From: Mucor racemosus
Taxonomy: Eukaryota > Mucoromycota > Mucoromycetes > Mucorales > Mucoraceae
Assembly: GCA_027405735.1 (NCBI GenBank)
Contig: JAPEHQ010000011.1
Coordinates: 1,674,001-1,738,000, forward strand
Length of the DNA stretch: 64,000 nucleotides
Reading direction: 5' to 3'
Part shown: in pieces, positions 46,199 to 58,479 of the stretch
Position numbering within the stretch: position 1 is the stretch's first letter
Layout of the letters: the number at the start of each line of letters is the position of its first letter
Program-made: the position numbers and the translations under genes
The notes under the pieces: generated by a model
The model's input: only the letters and a program-made list of their open reading frames with translations
What the model was told of the DNA's origin: nothing
Database searches by the model: none

Positions 46199-49003
46199 TT
46201 ATATAAAATGAGATAATATAAAGGGGTGTAAAAATCCAAACAACATTTGGTAAATTATAATACAATTCATTACAAAGATAGTAGGTTTAAGATATCTGCT
46301 GAAAGCGCAACATTAGTTTGTTTTCGTTCAGAGATAACGTTTAATATAGCATAAACTTACTTTGATTCAACCACATTTGGATTTCTTCCTAAAGTGATTA
46401 AAAATACCAATGTAACCAATACAGGAGCATCTTGAAGTACAGTGATTATTGACTCTGGACGCTTGTAATTCCAACCAATGAGTAAATTTTTGATAAAAGC
46501 TATCAGATTTGGTATATAATATGGTAAAAATGATACTAAAAAGATGAGCCATGATTGTCTGTACTTGTAATTGTTTTGGAACAGTGGTAGATCTGATCGA
46601 GCTGCATTACGAGCAGAACATGTCATAAAGAACCAAACACTAAAGTAAAGAACAAAAACAAATGCAGAAGGCAGAAAACTAAGTAATCCAGTAACTATGC
46701 TTAAATGAACCAAGAAATAACTAGTAGTAGCTGGAGAATAGCTGCGGTTAAAGGGCATACATCGCAAAGGTAAACTGAAAATCAAGGTCAAAATAGATAC
46801 TAAAAGCCAGATGATAGCATTTAAACCTATACCAAGAGCAAATGCCAAGATCAATAGACCACCAAACAACCAATCATTGCTACCAAACAACATGTATTTT
46901 GTGGCAAATACATGAATCGGTGGCAAGTAATTGATTGCAGTAACTGCCACAATCAATAAAGCACTTGATTGCAAATATGGTCCCTTCAAACATTGAACTA
47001 ATGCTACAGGATAAGCAACAAATTCACGCTTTCCATTAGCCGCATAAGTATTAGCTTGAGTCAATAGAATGATCAAAGATGAGACCCAAAGTAAATTGAT
47101 TAAAATAGCACCATAACGAAGTACACATCTACCCAATGTGCCATACCAATCTAATCTGATTTCAATTTCCATTGACTGTCTATCTGTAAAGAATTGAAGT
47201 GATAGCCCATGATGATCAGTATCAATTTCTCGATGAAACGTAATTCTATCAGACTGGCCTGCCTCTAATCTGCGGTAGTATTTGATCTCTAAATGGTTTA
47301 TCATTTGTTTCATCATTGGTTTGTATAAACCTTGACCTGTCATGGAAATTACATTTACATCAAATGCAAAAAGTGAATTGCGGATGAATGGAAACACATG
47401 TGTTGTATTTTCTGGATCTACTCGAAAAGAAAAGCCGTTCAACAGAATACTCCAAACACTTTTATTGTGTACTGTTGACCTATCTTGATATAAGTGCATA
47501 AATTCGCTTGCTTGCATTTGACAATGTTGTATAATTCCAATATAACTACTGTTCATAGTATCAACATTTAATAAACGAAATGGTACTGAATTAATCAAAT
47601 TTTCTGCAGAAGCAGATGGTAAAACTGTAACTTGTGGATTGATGTATTTGCAGTTGTTTTGGTCTTTTTTACACAAAACTACAGACCAGCAATTATCATT
47701 GCTTTTGTTGATATTTGTCAATAATTGAAGGTTTTGAGATGTTGAATGGATTAATGTAATTGATTTTCTAGGTGTATTGAATAAGATCGGATTGGTTGCG
47801 TTTGTTGGTATTTTGTAATCTAACTCCTTGAGATTGACATCAGTAATCTGATTGCTAATGATTGAGTCATCTCGGCCATCCAAGAGATTATATTTATAAA
47901 TACGCATGCGATCTTCTACTGTTGTAACGTCTATGACTTCTAATAATGTCGATGCTAATATACGAATCAATTGATTACACCATAGGATTGCCATATGGTC
48001 TGCTCCTGTCCAAACCCTGGGAATGGATGTAGTATAGGTTGTAAAACCATGAGTTGCAGGTATAAAACCAGCTGTATTAACACCATCTGAATGAACAATA
48101 TTATCCAATGATCCTCCAGCAATTGATATTAATGTAAGTTTATCAAATTTGTTTTCCTTCCAAAATTGCGTTAATTTGTTGTATGTTTTGTAAATAGTAG
48201 CATCTAATAATAAAGGAGCTGTCATATGAGGTGTAGCAAGTGTGATAATGTTGGTGATACTATCAGAAATATAGCTTGGTAGCATAAACATTGTACGAGC
48301 TACTAGACCACCCATGGAATGTCCTATTATAATAACAGATGTTGGATTTTTTGGATGATGTTGATATAATGAAAGTATTCTCTCTATAACTTGGTTCATG
48401 TATTCAGCTTGATCTAATAGTGTTTGGCCACTTAGAGCAGATAATTCCTCATTTAAATCAACTAATGCGATATATGAATAATGCATTTAGTGGACTATTT
48501 TATGCAATTTAATAAAAATTACCAGTAAAATAATCTATATTTTGTTTAGATTTCCCATCATGATATAAATGTGTTGTTGCTGAAGCCAAAGATCGAATTT
48601 GTTTATGACTCCCTGCCTGACCAGGAATAAATAGTGCAGGAACACCATATAGCTTGTATAGTAACAAATTTAGGTATTTTGACAGGTTGATAGCTTTTAT
48701 ATTATTATTTTAAAAATATATTACCTGATCAGATCTATCAACATAACCTTCGCGATATAGATATAATTTGTATTTATTAGAAAATGTTGAATTCGGCTTA
48801 TTCTCAATTTCAGTAAAAGTAGGATAGGCATAACTCATAGCACAGTTTTGATGGTCGTGTCTTTGCAAAGTATCTAGTAAATGTAAATAAAAGCTATCAA
48901 TCATAGCAAATAATATTAAAACTGTTCCTATAATAAAGGTCCATATTATCAAGTTTGTTTGAGTTTTTCTTCTTGAAAACTCAAGTTTAGTAAAACCTAA
49001 CAT
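46199..49003 (-). CDS. BST1: GPI inositol-deacylase PGAP1/Bst1
   Basis: Minus-strand exons 49003-48725, 48652-48523, 48461-46361 and 46298-46199 give 869 residues. The ER membrane enzyme removes the acyl chain from GPI inositol so that GPI proteins can leave the ER. A signal-anchor helix (NLIIWTFIIGTVLILFAM, about 17-35) is followed by YREGYVDRSDQLYGVPALFI, PGQAGSHKQIRSLAS, VDLNEELSALSGQTLLDQAE, and the lipase nucleophile motif GHSMGGLVARTM (Ser near 184); a likely His is in TGADHMAILW (about 290). Several membrane helices lie in the C-terminal third. Exon 3 reads into a TAA at 46357, but that stop overlaps a GTAAGT donor; a 62-nt intron with ACTAATG and TTTCAG adds a last hydrophobic stretch. 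The acceptor is a CAGCAG tandem. Without that exon the protein would be 836 residues. Confidence 0.88.
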
Positions 49004-49753
49004 TATGTAACAAAGAAAAAGAATACCAGCCTCTTTCGAAATGCTATCTCTACAGTTTGATTACACCCCTCATATTTTTTTTGTTGTGTATAAATATTGG
49101 TAGTAGTACAGCGATTTTTGATACCCGACAATATACATTTCGAAAAATTTTTGATACAAAATGAATTTAATCAATATAACAACTAAATAACATCTTTTTT
49201 GTTTATTATTTTTTTATAGCAGTGCTTCCTGGCTTCAAAATGATACTACTTTTACAAACTTAAATTTGTTTAAAACTACTTTTTTACTGATTTTAAAATA
49301 TCAAGTATTCAAATAGAGAAAACTTGAGTTATTAATAATATTGACATGCATATATAAGATTCATACCATCAAACATAATCAATAAGTATGTTTATATCAT
49401 TTAAAAGTGAATACAATTCATTGAAAAATTCTGACAATGACATAAATGCCGTAAATCAAAATATTGTTCAAAATTTGTCGCTAAATGGCCAAGATGTACT
49501 GCTCCAAAAATATTATATCAAAAAGAAAAAATAATTTAAGAATTGAAATTCGAATTTTATTATGTTGATCTATATGATGGTTTTCTTTCTTTTTTTTTTT
49601 TTTTTAGAAAAAGGTAAAAGGTAGTATAAAAAAAACAAGAATGATGATTTTGTATTATAAAAAGCAAAAGAAGATTATAATGAAATGTAGAACAAGAAAG
49701 AAAAAAAGGAAATAAAAATGATATCTATAAGGTAATTGCAATGTAGAAGAAAA
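49004..49753. other. Intergenic region PGAP1 to eEF3
   Basis: PGAP1 promoter and eEF3 3' UTR. AT-rich, with T-runs near 49590-49605. No gene seen. Confidence 0.5.
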
Positions 49754-52700
49754 TTAATCAGATTCAGTATCAGGCTCTTTGACACCACCTTCAATCAACC
49801 ACTTGAGATGACGAGCACGACGACGTTCTTCTTGCAATTTCAAGTCATTTCTAGTCTTCTTCTTCTTCTTGGAAATCTTTGCTTTGACCTTTTCTTCGTC
49901 AATATTGGATTCATCATCTACAGATGAAACACCATCCTTATAAAGTTTACCAGCAATCAACTTCCAACTTTCAGGACACAAAGCATCCACAAATTCATTA
50001 CTGTGAGAAATCATAACAACTGCACCATCCCACTTCTTGATAGCTGTAGCAAGACCACCAAGGGCTTCACGATCCAAGAAATTGGTAGGTTCATCAAGTA
50101 CTAACATATGACAGTTGTTCCACATGGCAGCAGCAATAACAACCTTGACCTTTTGACCACCAGAAAGAGCACTCATCTTGGTGTATTGAGCAATATCAGG
50201 ATCAAGACCAATGTCGTTAAAGTGTTGACGGATATGAGGGATTGTTAATTCACGATACAATAAACCTTCACGAGATGCTTCCTTATCATCAAATTGTTGA
50301 ACCAACTTTTGGAAACCCAATTCAAGCAATTTTTCACGAGAGAACCAACTATTGAATTTGTGAAGCTTATTCTTCCACTTGATTTCATATTGGAAAGTCT
50401 TCTTGAGCTTAGTACGACCTAACAATGTTTCAATTTGACGTTCTTCTCCATTGACGGGAACAAGTTTTTCCATTTGCTTCAACTCATCATCACTCCATGC
50501 ACGAGTCTCCTTCTCGGCAACTTCCTTATCCTCACCAGTAGAATAACGCCATTGTAAATAATCAGTGGGTGTTTGTTCAAGATGTTGGTTCAAATGGTGG
50601 AAAGCATGTTGAGCAACGTAACCAATACGGAGAGCAGGATGACGCCAGACAGTACCAGTTTGAGGAATAGTCTCACCAGTCAAAAGCTTGATCATAGTAG
50701 ACTTACCAGCACCATTAGGGCCAACAACAGCAACACGAGAGGAGAGAGAAAGAGAGGCAGTTGCGTTGTAAAGAGAAGGTGTCTTATTACCAGGATAAGT
50801 AAAAGTACAGTCATTGATCTTGAGAATAGCCTTTGTATTTGATCTAACACCTTGCAAAACGGATGGCTTGGGGAAAGTAAATTCAATAGTAGAAGCATCA
50901 AGACTATAATAAGTACGAGCAGCAGGATAGACATCAACAAAAGCAGAAAGGTTACCATGATACAAACGAAGCTTCTTCTTCTCATAATGAAGAATTTGAG
51001 TACAAACATTATCCAAGAAACCAGAATCGTGAGAAACAATAAGACAAGTAACTTGAGATTGAGCATTCAAATAATCTTCGAGCCATTTAATATTATCAAC
51101 ATCCAAGTGATTAGTAGGTTCATCCAACAAAAGAATATCAGCTTTAGAAAGAATAGCACGAGCAAGTTCAAGCTTCATCTTCCAACCACCAGAAAGAGCA
51201 GAAGCAGACATATCAAGACGATTATCATCGAAACCAACATCACGCAAAGACTTTTCAATTTCATCACGAGGCAAGTTCTTCAAAAGCTCATCAGCAGCAA
51301 CATAATCAATAATGTGAAGAGCAGGATCAGCAGCTTGAGAGTTGTAATCAACTAAAGCAGTACGAACTTCATCTTGAGATGGGAAGCCTTCAACCTTACC
51401 AGCATGAATAGCATTCATTAAAGTACTCTTACCAGCACCGTTTTGACCACAAAGACCATAACGTTGACCACGATGCAACTTGAGTCTAGTATGACTCAAC
51501 AAAAGACGAGTACCATAAGCAAGAGAAAAGTCATCAACACGACAAATTTCCTCACCTTCTTGCTCATCAATAGCAGCATCATCGGTATCCTTATTACGGC
51601 TCTTGTACAAAGCATGAATTTCCTCATAAGCATCACTGACAACGGTAGGAATGTCAGATTTCATAACAAAAGCTCTAAGATAAGGAGCAAAGGCCTCTTG
51701 CCAGTTTTCCTTGGCAAACATTTCAAGACGAGAGTAATCAGCAGCAATTGTACCGAGATAAGAAATGTAAGAGATGAAGAAAGAATCCAAGAAACCTTGA
51801 GCCTTGGTAACAGCCTTCTTGATAGCAGCAGTAGCTTCTTCAATGGAGACTTCGGTCAAAGTACCATCAGCATCAGACTTCTCGGTAACACCACCAGCAT
51901 CAATCAATGTCTTCTTGGCCTTGTTAGCCAAGACACGGATCTCAGGGAAAGCAGCAGTATCAGCTTGACGTTCAATACCAGGATACAATTGAGGCAAGAA
52001 TTGAGCAGCAGTACGAGGATCACGGACAAGCTTACACAAGTTATCAGTAATTACAACAGTTTGACGCAAAACAGTAGTAGAACGCTCATTCAAGGCACGA
52101 GTTAAAAGAGGAACCATGATAGCCAAAGTAGGACCATTGACCTCAGCAACAAAAGTAGTTTGAGCGAGCTTTTCAATGGTTTGAGGTACACGAGAAGGAT
52201 CACCCATACAAAGAACAAGATCCTTCAAATGACGATGAATATCAGGATTACCACCAACGCTACAGACCTTCATCATAGCCTTTTCAGCGGCGGTAGCTAC
52301 ATCCTTCTTGGTGTCAGCAAGACAATCAGATACAGCAGGAATGATCTCAGGTAAACATTCACCAATTTGCTCAGGAGCTCTTTCAGTAAATCTTTGTAAC
52401 AACTTGAGAGCACCAACCTTGGTTTGCCATTTCTTTGAGTTACCATTACCGAAACCCATTCCCTTAATAAGAACAGGCAATAAAGCTTTGGTAGCTTCAG
52501 CGGGGATCATATCAACAAGAGTGCGAGAAGCAGTTTGAGCAGCTTCTTGGACAACAGCACCCTTATCAGCATATAAATCGAGGAAAGAATCAAGATATTG
52601 CAAAAGAAGAGGTTCAACTTCATGACTCATAACTTCCATCATGGCATTGAAACCGATAAGGCCACCTTCTCTTTCCAAACCAGATTTCTTGTTCTTGGTT

Positions 52701-52879
52701 GAAGCAGAAAATTTATCAAGAATACCGTATGTCTTGATCATGATCATACCTTTAGATTGAACTAACTTAGCGAGGTCTTGAGCGGCTTGCTCAACCTCTT
52801 CAGAAGAGGGAGCAGTGTTAATCTTATTAAGGAGGTCGGCAATCATAGTTGCTTGTTCATTTGTGGTGGAAACCATCAT
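49754..52879 (-). CDS. TEF3: Translation elongation factor 3 (eEF3)
   Basis: One intronless frame of 1041 residues, the family's usual length. eEF3 is a ribosome-bound ATPase that helps release tRNA from the E site and assists late translocation; it is typical of fungi. Order: HEAT-repeat N-domain (to about 320), helical bundle, ABC cassette 1 with Walker A GQNGAGKST (about 475), signature LSGGWKMKLELARA (about 565) and Walker B LLLDEPTNHLD (about 586); ABC cassette 2 with GPNGAGKST (about 723), a chromodomain-like insertion around 830-870 (YEIKWKNKLHKFNSWFSREK), signature LSGGQKVKV (about 906) and LVLDEPTNFLD (about 928). The basic tail ISKKKKKTRNDLKLQEERRR binds the ribosome. Translation may start at either of two adjacent ATGs. 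Strong codon bias produces long antisense frames, which are artefacts. Confidence 0.97.
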   Translation of the reverse strand: MMVSTTNEQATMIADLLNKINTAPSSEEVEQAAQDLAKLVQSKGMIMIKTYGILDKFSASTKNKKSGLEREGGLIGFNAMMEVMSHEVEPLLLQYLDSFLDLYADKGAVVQEAAQTASRTLVDMIPAEATKALLPVLIKGMGFGNGNSKKWQTKVGALKLLQRFTERAPEQIGECLPEIIPAVSDCLADTKKDVATAAEKAMMKVCSVGGNPDIHRHLKDLVLCMGDPSRVPQTIEKLAQTTFVAEVNGPTLAIMVPLLTRALNERSTTVLRQTVVITDNLCKLVRDPRTAAQFLPQLYPGIERQADTAAFPEIRVLANKAKKTLIDAGGVTEKSDADGTLTEVSIEEATAAIKKAVTKAQGFLDSFFISYISYLGTIAADYSRLEMFAKENWQEAFAPYLRAFVMKSDIPTVVSDAYEEIHALYKSRNKDTDDAAIDEQEGEEICRVDDFSLAYGTRLLLSHTRLKLHRGQRYGLCGQNGAGKSTLMNAIHAGKVEGFPSQDEVRTALVDYNSQAADPALHIIDYVAADELLKNLPRDEIEKSLRDVGFDDNRLDMSASALSGGWKMKLELARAILSKADILLLDEPTNHLDVDNIKWLEDYLNAQSQVTCLIVSHDSGFLDNVCTQILHYEKKKLRLYHGNLSAFVDVYPAARTYYSLDASTIEFTFPKPSVLQGVRSNTKAILKINDCTFTYPGNKTPSLYNATASLSLSSRVAVVGPNGAGKSTMIKLLTGETIPQTGTVWRHPALRIGYVAQHAFHHLNQHLEQTPTDYLQWRYSTGEDKEVAEKETRAWSDDELKQMEKLVPVNGEERQIETLLGRTKLKKTFQYEIKWKNKLHKFNSWFSREKLLELGFQKLVQQFDDKEASREGLLYRELTIPHIRQHFNDIGLDPDIAQYTKMSALSGGQKVKVVIAAAMWNNCHMLVLDEPTNFLDREALGGLATAIKKWDGAVVMISHSNEFVDALCPESWKLIAGKLYKDGVSSVDDESNIDEEKVKAKISKKKKKTRNDLKLQEERRRARHLKWLIEGGVKEPDTESD

Positions 52880-53967
52880 TTACTAAGTTTCTTTTTTAAA
52901 GGTTTAAAATAGAGAATGGATAAGAAACAAAAAAAAAAAGTAAAATATAGATAGAGAGTTGTAAGAAAAAAGAGATTAAATTGGTCAAGATAAGCCCAAA
53001 GTAATGTTCAAATGAATAGTTTTTTAGAGAAAGGATAACAACTAAAGAGAAAAACAGAAATGTGAAAAAAAATTTGCCTTTGTGTATTCCTCAGCTCCTT
53101 GTTTTTTTTAAGGGCAGTTCTTATCCGAAAGTAGATGTGCATCCAATCAATTCATTTACAAAGTGAAAACGATAATGCCTCTGGATATTGTGGCTTTGTT
53201 CGCAGCATCTACAACCATAGAAACTTGATTTCAGATTGCCCGATTAGGAGGGTTTATCAATCAGATAAAGCACCGATCAAAAGCACATCTAGTTTACTAT
53301 TATAGTATTATTAATATTCTTAAATGCATTTCCTATCTATAGCCCAAGCTAATTATTAACAGCCTGTTGCTCTGTGCCATGCAAATCCTACGTATATTCA
53401 ATGCAAAACTAGTCCTTCTAATTAGACTAGACATTTCATTAGGTTTCACTCTTGAACCGCTAGGGCGTTTCATCAATAATTATAGAGAAATCTCACTTTA
53501 CCAATATAACAAATTTACATTCCATTCAAGTTGTGTTTTTCTCTCGTTTGAAGTGTATTTTCTAAACATTATGATTAATCAGGTACACATTTAAGAGTTC
53601 TTGTTTTGAAAAATGCTTCCATAGACATGAAACATCGCCTGCACTAAAACTTTCTTTCTTTATGTCAAACCTACCAAACAGATATCAAAGATTATAGCTA
53701 CTCAGCTGAAAATCTTATGCAATCAAAATACAGAAAAGCGTGCTCAGGGTGATATAAAATGTGCAATTTCTGACACATAGTTGAAATTAAATATATAGTA
53801 AAACGAATATGACCCTTTCCTTAAATATCAATAGAACAGTATCTAGCAAAAAGTTTATTCCATGATATATCCTATGAGGTGGTTGCTATAAGTTGCCTTA
53901 TTCGATAATGCTTCTTTACCTGGCGGAAGAGTCGAAAATAAGGGAAATTTACAGCATTTTTAATATA
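52880..53967. other. eEF3 promoter and gene-free spacer
   Basis: Purine-rich leader just before the gene on the minus strand, then AT-rich text without a supported gene. Confidence 0.5.
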
Positions 53968-54463
53968 CAGTCGTGATTCGATTTAGTGGACTCATGAATA
54001 ACGGATTTTCGATTTAATGGACAGTTTGAAATCTCCCGTTTTTTTTTTCATAATTTTACTGCCTAAATCCACTGAATCGATTCAGTGGATAGTGGACAAT
54101 TTCGTTTCTACCAGTCCACTATATTCGTAAAATATAAATACTATTGGATAAAACTGTATTTAGCCGGTAATAGCTTGATCTGGTAGCCATGAAATTAGAA
54201 GAAATATGGAGAATAACCAAATCACGTGCCTAATTTACCTCAGTTTTTTAATAAATTTCTTATTATCCACTGTCTAATTCAGTTGCTCGAATATGAAAAG
54301 CCTTCATTGACAATATCATTTAATACTATAAACTAGTAACGCCTTTTTATTCTCATTTTTTGATCCAATATTACGGAAAATGATTTATTCGATTTAGTGG
54401 AAAATTCGATTTAGTGGACACTTTTCTCCCTCCCAACGATTCCACTAAATCGAATCACGACTG
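53968..54463. mobile_element. MITE of Tc1/mariner-pogo type with TA duplication
   Basis: The 496-bp element begins CAGTCGTGATTCGATTTAGT and ends with its exact inverse ACTAAATCGAATCACGACTG; the inverted ends continue as GGA/TCC. TA flanks both sides (53966-53967 and 54464-54465), the target site of Tc1/mariner-superfamily elements. Inside, the phrase GATTTAGTGGA or its inverse recurs several times (about 54060-54115, 54390-54420), making subterminal repeats. No transposase frame. Confidence 0.85.
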
Positions 54464-54609
54464 TACATAAAAACAAGATTATCATATTTTACGGTAGATT
54501 TTCAACTTACTTTTTTATTAGATAAGCACAAAGCAAAAAATGTATATCTGTACTGGACATCTCTTGATTAAATTCAGTGTTATTTTATTTCAAATTACCA
54601 ATTGCTATG

Positions 54610-55600
54610 AGCTAAAATAAATCCTTTGAAAACTTGATTCCCGGTTTCATCGCCAAAAATTAAACCTATTGAGCCTTCATATCTCCACGAAACATTAAGC
54701 TATACTAGCACTTTTTAATAATAAAACTTGCTTGTTTTAAAGCGCTCTATTACATATTTCAGTATGAAAAAATTCTGAACACTTTTATTTTTTTTTCATT
54801 TTTTTGACATTTTTTGTAGTCGATTTTAAAATACTCATTAAATTAAGAAGCGCTTTTTTTACATTCATGACATTTATCGCATTGAGATCTCTCGAACCCA
54901 ATTTAGTTCTTTTCAAAATATTAATTTTTCGTGGAGATATCCTCAAAAATGTGTCCAAAGAGATACCTTAGTTTCTAGCCTCAATTTTCCCTTATATACC
55001 CTCATCCAAAATTCTGAATTTTAAAAAAAAATTGACAAACATCCCGTTTTCTCTACGAAAAATGCAGCTAAAAGCTTTAACAATAGCTCAATCGATAGAT
55101 AATTGTTTTTTGCATTATCTTCATTAATTATATTTGAAGTATACTTATAAAAATTGTTGTGTGTCTTCAAGAAACCGTCAAAATTTCAATTACATTTTAC
55201 ACAAAATTTAATGTGAAACATTTGTCTAAATATTGTTTAAATCGATGCATAATTTAAAACTGTACAAAAAACATTTAATACGCTAGGTTGGCTTACTTTG
55301 CAGTTCATGAACTATTGAAAATTTTGTTTTTTTTATCATTTTTTGATCGATTTCACAAATCGATTTTGGAACTCAGTTATCATAAGCTGTAAGCTTTGAC
55401 ATGAACTATTATTTTGAATATCTCGACGAAAAATTAATATTTTTTGCTAAAACAAAAATGCATAGTAGCTTTGAGTTGGATACTATCTTTTGAATACAAA
55501 AACTTAACATCTCAATTTAGGCGTTCAAATTTTTATAACCAATTTTAGGTCAATCTTGGTCAATTTTGGTCAATGTGGAATAGGTAGAGATATTCACGGA
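54610..55600 (-). repeat. Repeat family D, copy 3 (inverted)
   Basis: On the minus strand it runs from the GACCTAAAATTGGTTATAAA phrase (55550-55525) through TTGATTTTTTGT-like and GAACTGCAAAGTAAGC blocks to the CATAAAGC/AAGCTATACTAG end. Collinear with 34850-35760. Confidence 0.75.
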
Positions 55601-55789
55601 ACATTGTTTGTACTACAAACTTTATTAAATGAAGCAAGGATGGTTGCTATAATGATTGTTTCATAAATTTGAATGATGCAGAAATGGCCAGCTTAAAATT
55701 GAGAAAGCGCATTTGAAATGAAAATAACTCGAGAAAATACTATGGTATTGCAATAATGGTTATTAAGTAAAGTCTACTTTATTTTTCAT

Positions 55790-56900
55790 TGTCTACCAGG
55801 ATATCTAGGTTTTGGATCGTTGTGAAGACTTTTTTATTTTTTTATAAATTTTGTGAGAGCACTTTTTCTGTTATAGAGATCCATGAAGGGATGACAGGTA
55901 TGGACAGCTACAACCATGGGATAGTGCTCATTAGTGTCTATCCAACGAATTTTACCTCGTCAAAAAATATTGATTTTTCGTCGAGAAATTTGAGGTTGAA
56001 TGATTGATTTTTGGTGATATAAAAAATGATTTATTTTGGACGAGGATATACAAAGGTAAATTTTCGCCGACCAAAAAAAATGATCAAAAAATTTTAAAAT
56101 CCCCACAAAAAATAGGGCTACAGCTATGTATTTATACTCATTCTGTAGATAAATTTGTTGCGCATAACGTCAAAATAAAATATTTTAGGATTGCATTTGA
56201 ATGAAGGGTACTTTTTGATCAAAAACCATTAAAATTTGACATTAAATTTACTAAAGATTTTATGAGAAAAAAATTTTCAAAATTTACACAGATCGATTTA
56301 GAATTAAAAACTGAACCTAAAACATTTAATACGCTAGTTCAACTTGCTATGCATTTTTGTGAGTAATTAAACATACAAGGTTTTTTTTGGATTTTTTTGA
56401 GTTTTTTTTCCATTTGAACACTTTCTGAATTCAAGCTCAGTTACATGTGTATATCTGATTATACAATTTTATATGATGATGGTGATATTCAAAATTGGAG
56501 CGTTCCCCCATTTTAATAGATAATCAGGAAGTAAAAAATGTAGGGCTATTCTTGAAATGCTACAGAATCTTGCCAAAAGACTTATTTCTATTTATGTTGA
56601 TTTCTCAGCGATTATAAGGGCTTCAAAAGTGAAACACTTACTTTTCTCCCCGCTTAAAAACCCAATCCAAAATGTTAAATATGATGGTATATAGGGTAAA
56701 AATTGAAGCTAGAAACGAAGGTAAAAAAAAACCAAAAAAACCATCAGAAAAATAAAATCTCTCTAAAAATATGTATACCATCATATATGTTATAGAAAGT
56801 TTTAAAACAAGTAAGTTTTACTATTATTAGAAACTGTTAGTATAGCTTAATGTTTTGCAGAGATATAAAGCCTCAAAGTTGTGGAATTTTTTAAGCAGTG
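55790..56900 (+). repeat. Diverged fragments related to repeat D
   Basis: The right part (56700-56900) matches D copies 1 and 2 on the plus strand (GTTAGTATAGCTTAAT, GAGATATAAAGCCTCAAAG). The left part shares ATTGATTTTTCGTCGAGA and related phrases but is rearranged. Small open frames (55789-56007, 56004-56204) have no coding character. Confidence 0.5.
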
Positions 56901-56999
56901 GAAAACAAGTTTCTTTTCGACAGCCGTGCCATAATCATTCAAAAAAAAATTCAGTCAATGAGATGAAGATTGTATGTTATTTGTAAGCTCATTGTGCAT

Positions 57000-57360
57000 T
57001 AAGTTCAACTTCAAAATGTAATTTTGAATCATTATTTAATTTTATAATAAATTTCAAAGAATGTCTGAAACAACTGATACAAAATAGTTTGAACACGTAC
57101 GAGTCTTTATTTCTTCATTTCTACAGCAACTCAGGGGGCTAAATCTTTTGTAATTCTGCTGATCAGCATTAAAAGTACCTGCTATTACAACGGGAGGTCA
57201 TTTGGATTCATATCCGTCGAGAACTGATGAACTTACTGGCCTTCTTAGTAGACATAAATAGCAGATAACTAACTTGTTGTCCAGACCTATCGAATGCACG
57301 ATGGCCCATAGAAGCTGATACTGTATCTGAAATACTTTTAATACCTATTCATATTTATGT
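57000..57360 (+). repeat. Repeat family S, copy 3
   Basis: Collinear with 23045-23400. Includes the AACGGGAGGTCATTTGGATT block shared with 61605-61630. Confidence 0.65.
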
Positions 57361-58479
57361 TCATGTAGACTCGCAGCTTACTTGGATTAGTATTTATGGA
57401 TACCGTACTTCAATTGCTTTCAATAAAAGTGTAGGTACACTTTGACAATAATTTTTTAACACACAGCAGGTTGCGAAAATTGCCATTTAACATCATTGTG
57501 TGGAAGCTGGTGCGTACCTAACTCTTGTGCGAATTTGGAAGTTACTTGGATTAAAATTTCCCAGGATACGGTTTTGTTGTTATTTAAATTTTGCATGGCT
57601 TCTGATTGTTCTCAAATGCTTTTCAAAACTTTTTGCCCAATATTGAGTTAAATTCAGTTAAATTCTCAAAGTAGATGTATCTTGTCTCTATAGGCCATCA
57701 ATTTTCCTCCGGAAATAAAATTGCTAATATATACTGCTCTCTAAACAATGATTTCTGTAGCACAGATGATTGTATTTACAGTGTGGTTCAAGTTTATAAA
57801 CAGTATTTCAATCAAATTACACAAAATTTTGAAGACGTCATCAATGGAGTTCAAACTTTGGGTTATTCAAAAACACGAAGGCCCCTTGTTTTTTCCTTTT
57901 TTTTTTAACAACCAGGTAAATTTGATGAAGCAAAACCATATGGTTTGGTGGAATCACGAGTCTATCTTGTATGTGTCTTATCCATTATCGGTTGAGGCCT
58001 ACTATAGTATCTCGCAAGATGAAGTTTCATGCGTGGCTGATGAAGGTTAGGTGGGGGTTTCGACGTTAAAGTAACGCCTGGTGCGTGAAATTTTAACGAA
58101 GCTTTTATCATAAACTTTCCTAGTATCCAGGTTTGAGTAAAAGAAAAACAAGCGGCTCTACTTGTTTAACTTTCTTTTAGCTCATCCTGATACTGGGTTT
58201 ATTCTATCTGCGTTTGATTCTTTTGATTATTTATCTGGCGGTTATCAGCTATTGATATCTGATTTTTGGCGCACCCCTGGCCACGGTGAGCTAAAATGAT
58301 TTGAACCAACAGTTGATAACTATGAGGTATCTGTGCAATATCTGATATCTGTCTACAACATCTAGTTTTTTATGCACTACTATTGATGTTTCCTCTATAA
58401 CATGTCGTGTATTTTCTGCCGATGGAGTTTTTTTTTCTGCAAAAGCAGCTCTTTTTCAACAATAGCTGATATATTTTCA
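57361..58479. other. Gene-free stretch with weak open frames
   Basis: Frames of 77 and 100 codons at 57675-57908 and 57748-58050 overlap each other and contain no recognisable domain. Similar text to 33480-33800 lies at about 57440-57680. No feature supported. Confidence 0.45.

Noticed and set aside
51443..52105. 220-codon and 167-codon plus-strand frames inside eEF3
   Set aside because: Antisense shadows of eEF3; low-complexity, Ser/Thr/Ile-rich text typical of reversed biased codons.
57675..58050. 77- and 100-codon frames
   Set aside because: Overlap in different frames, no domain, no splice context, and near repeat-like text.
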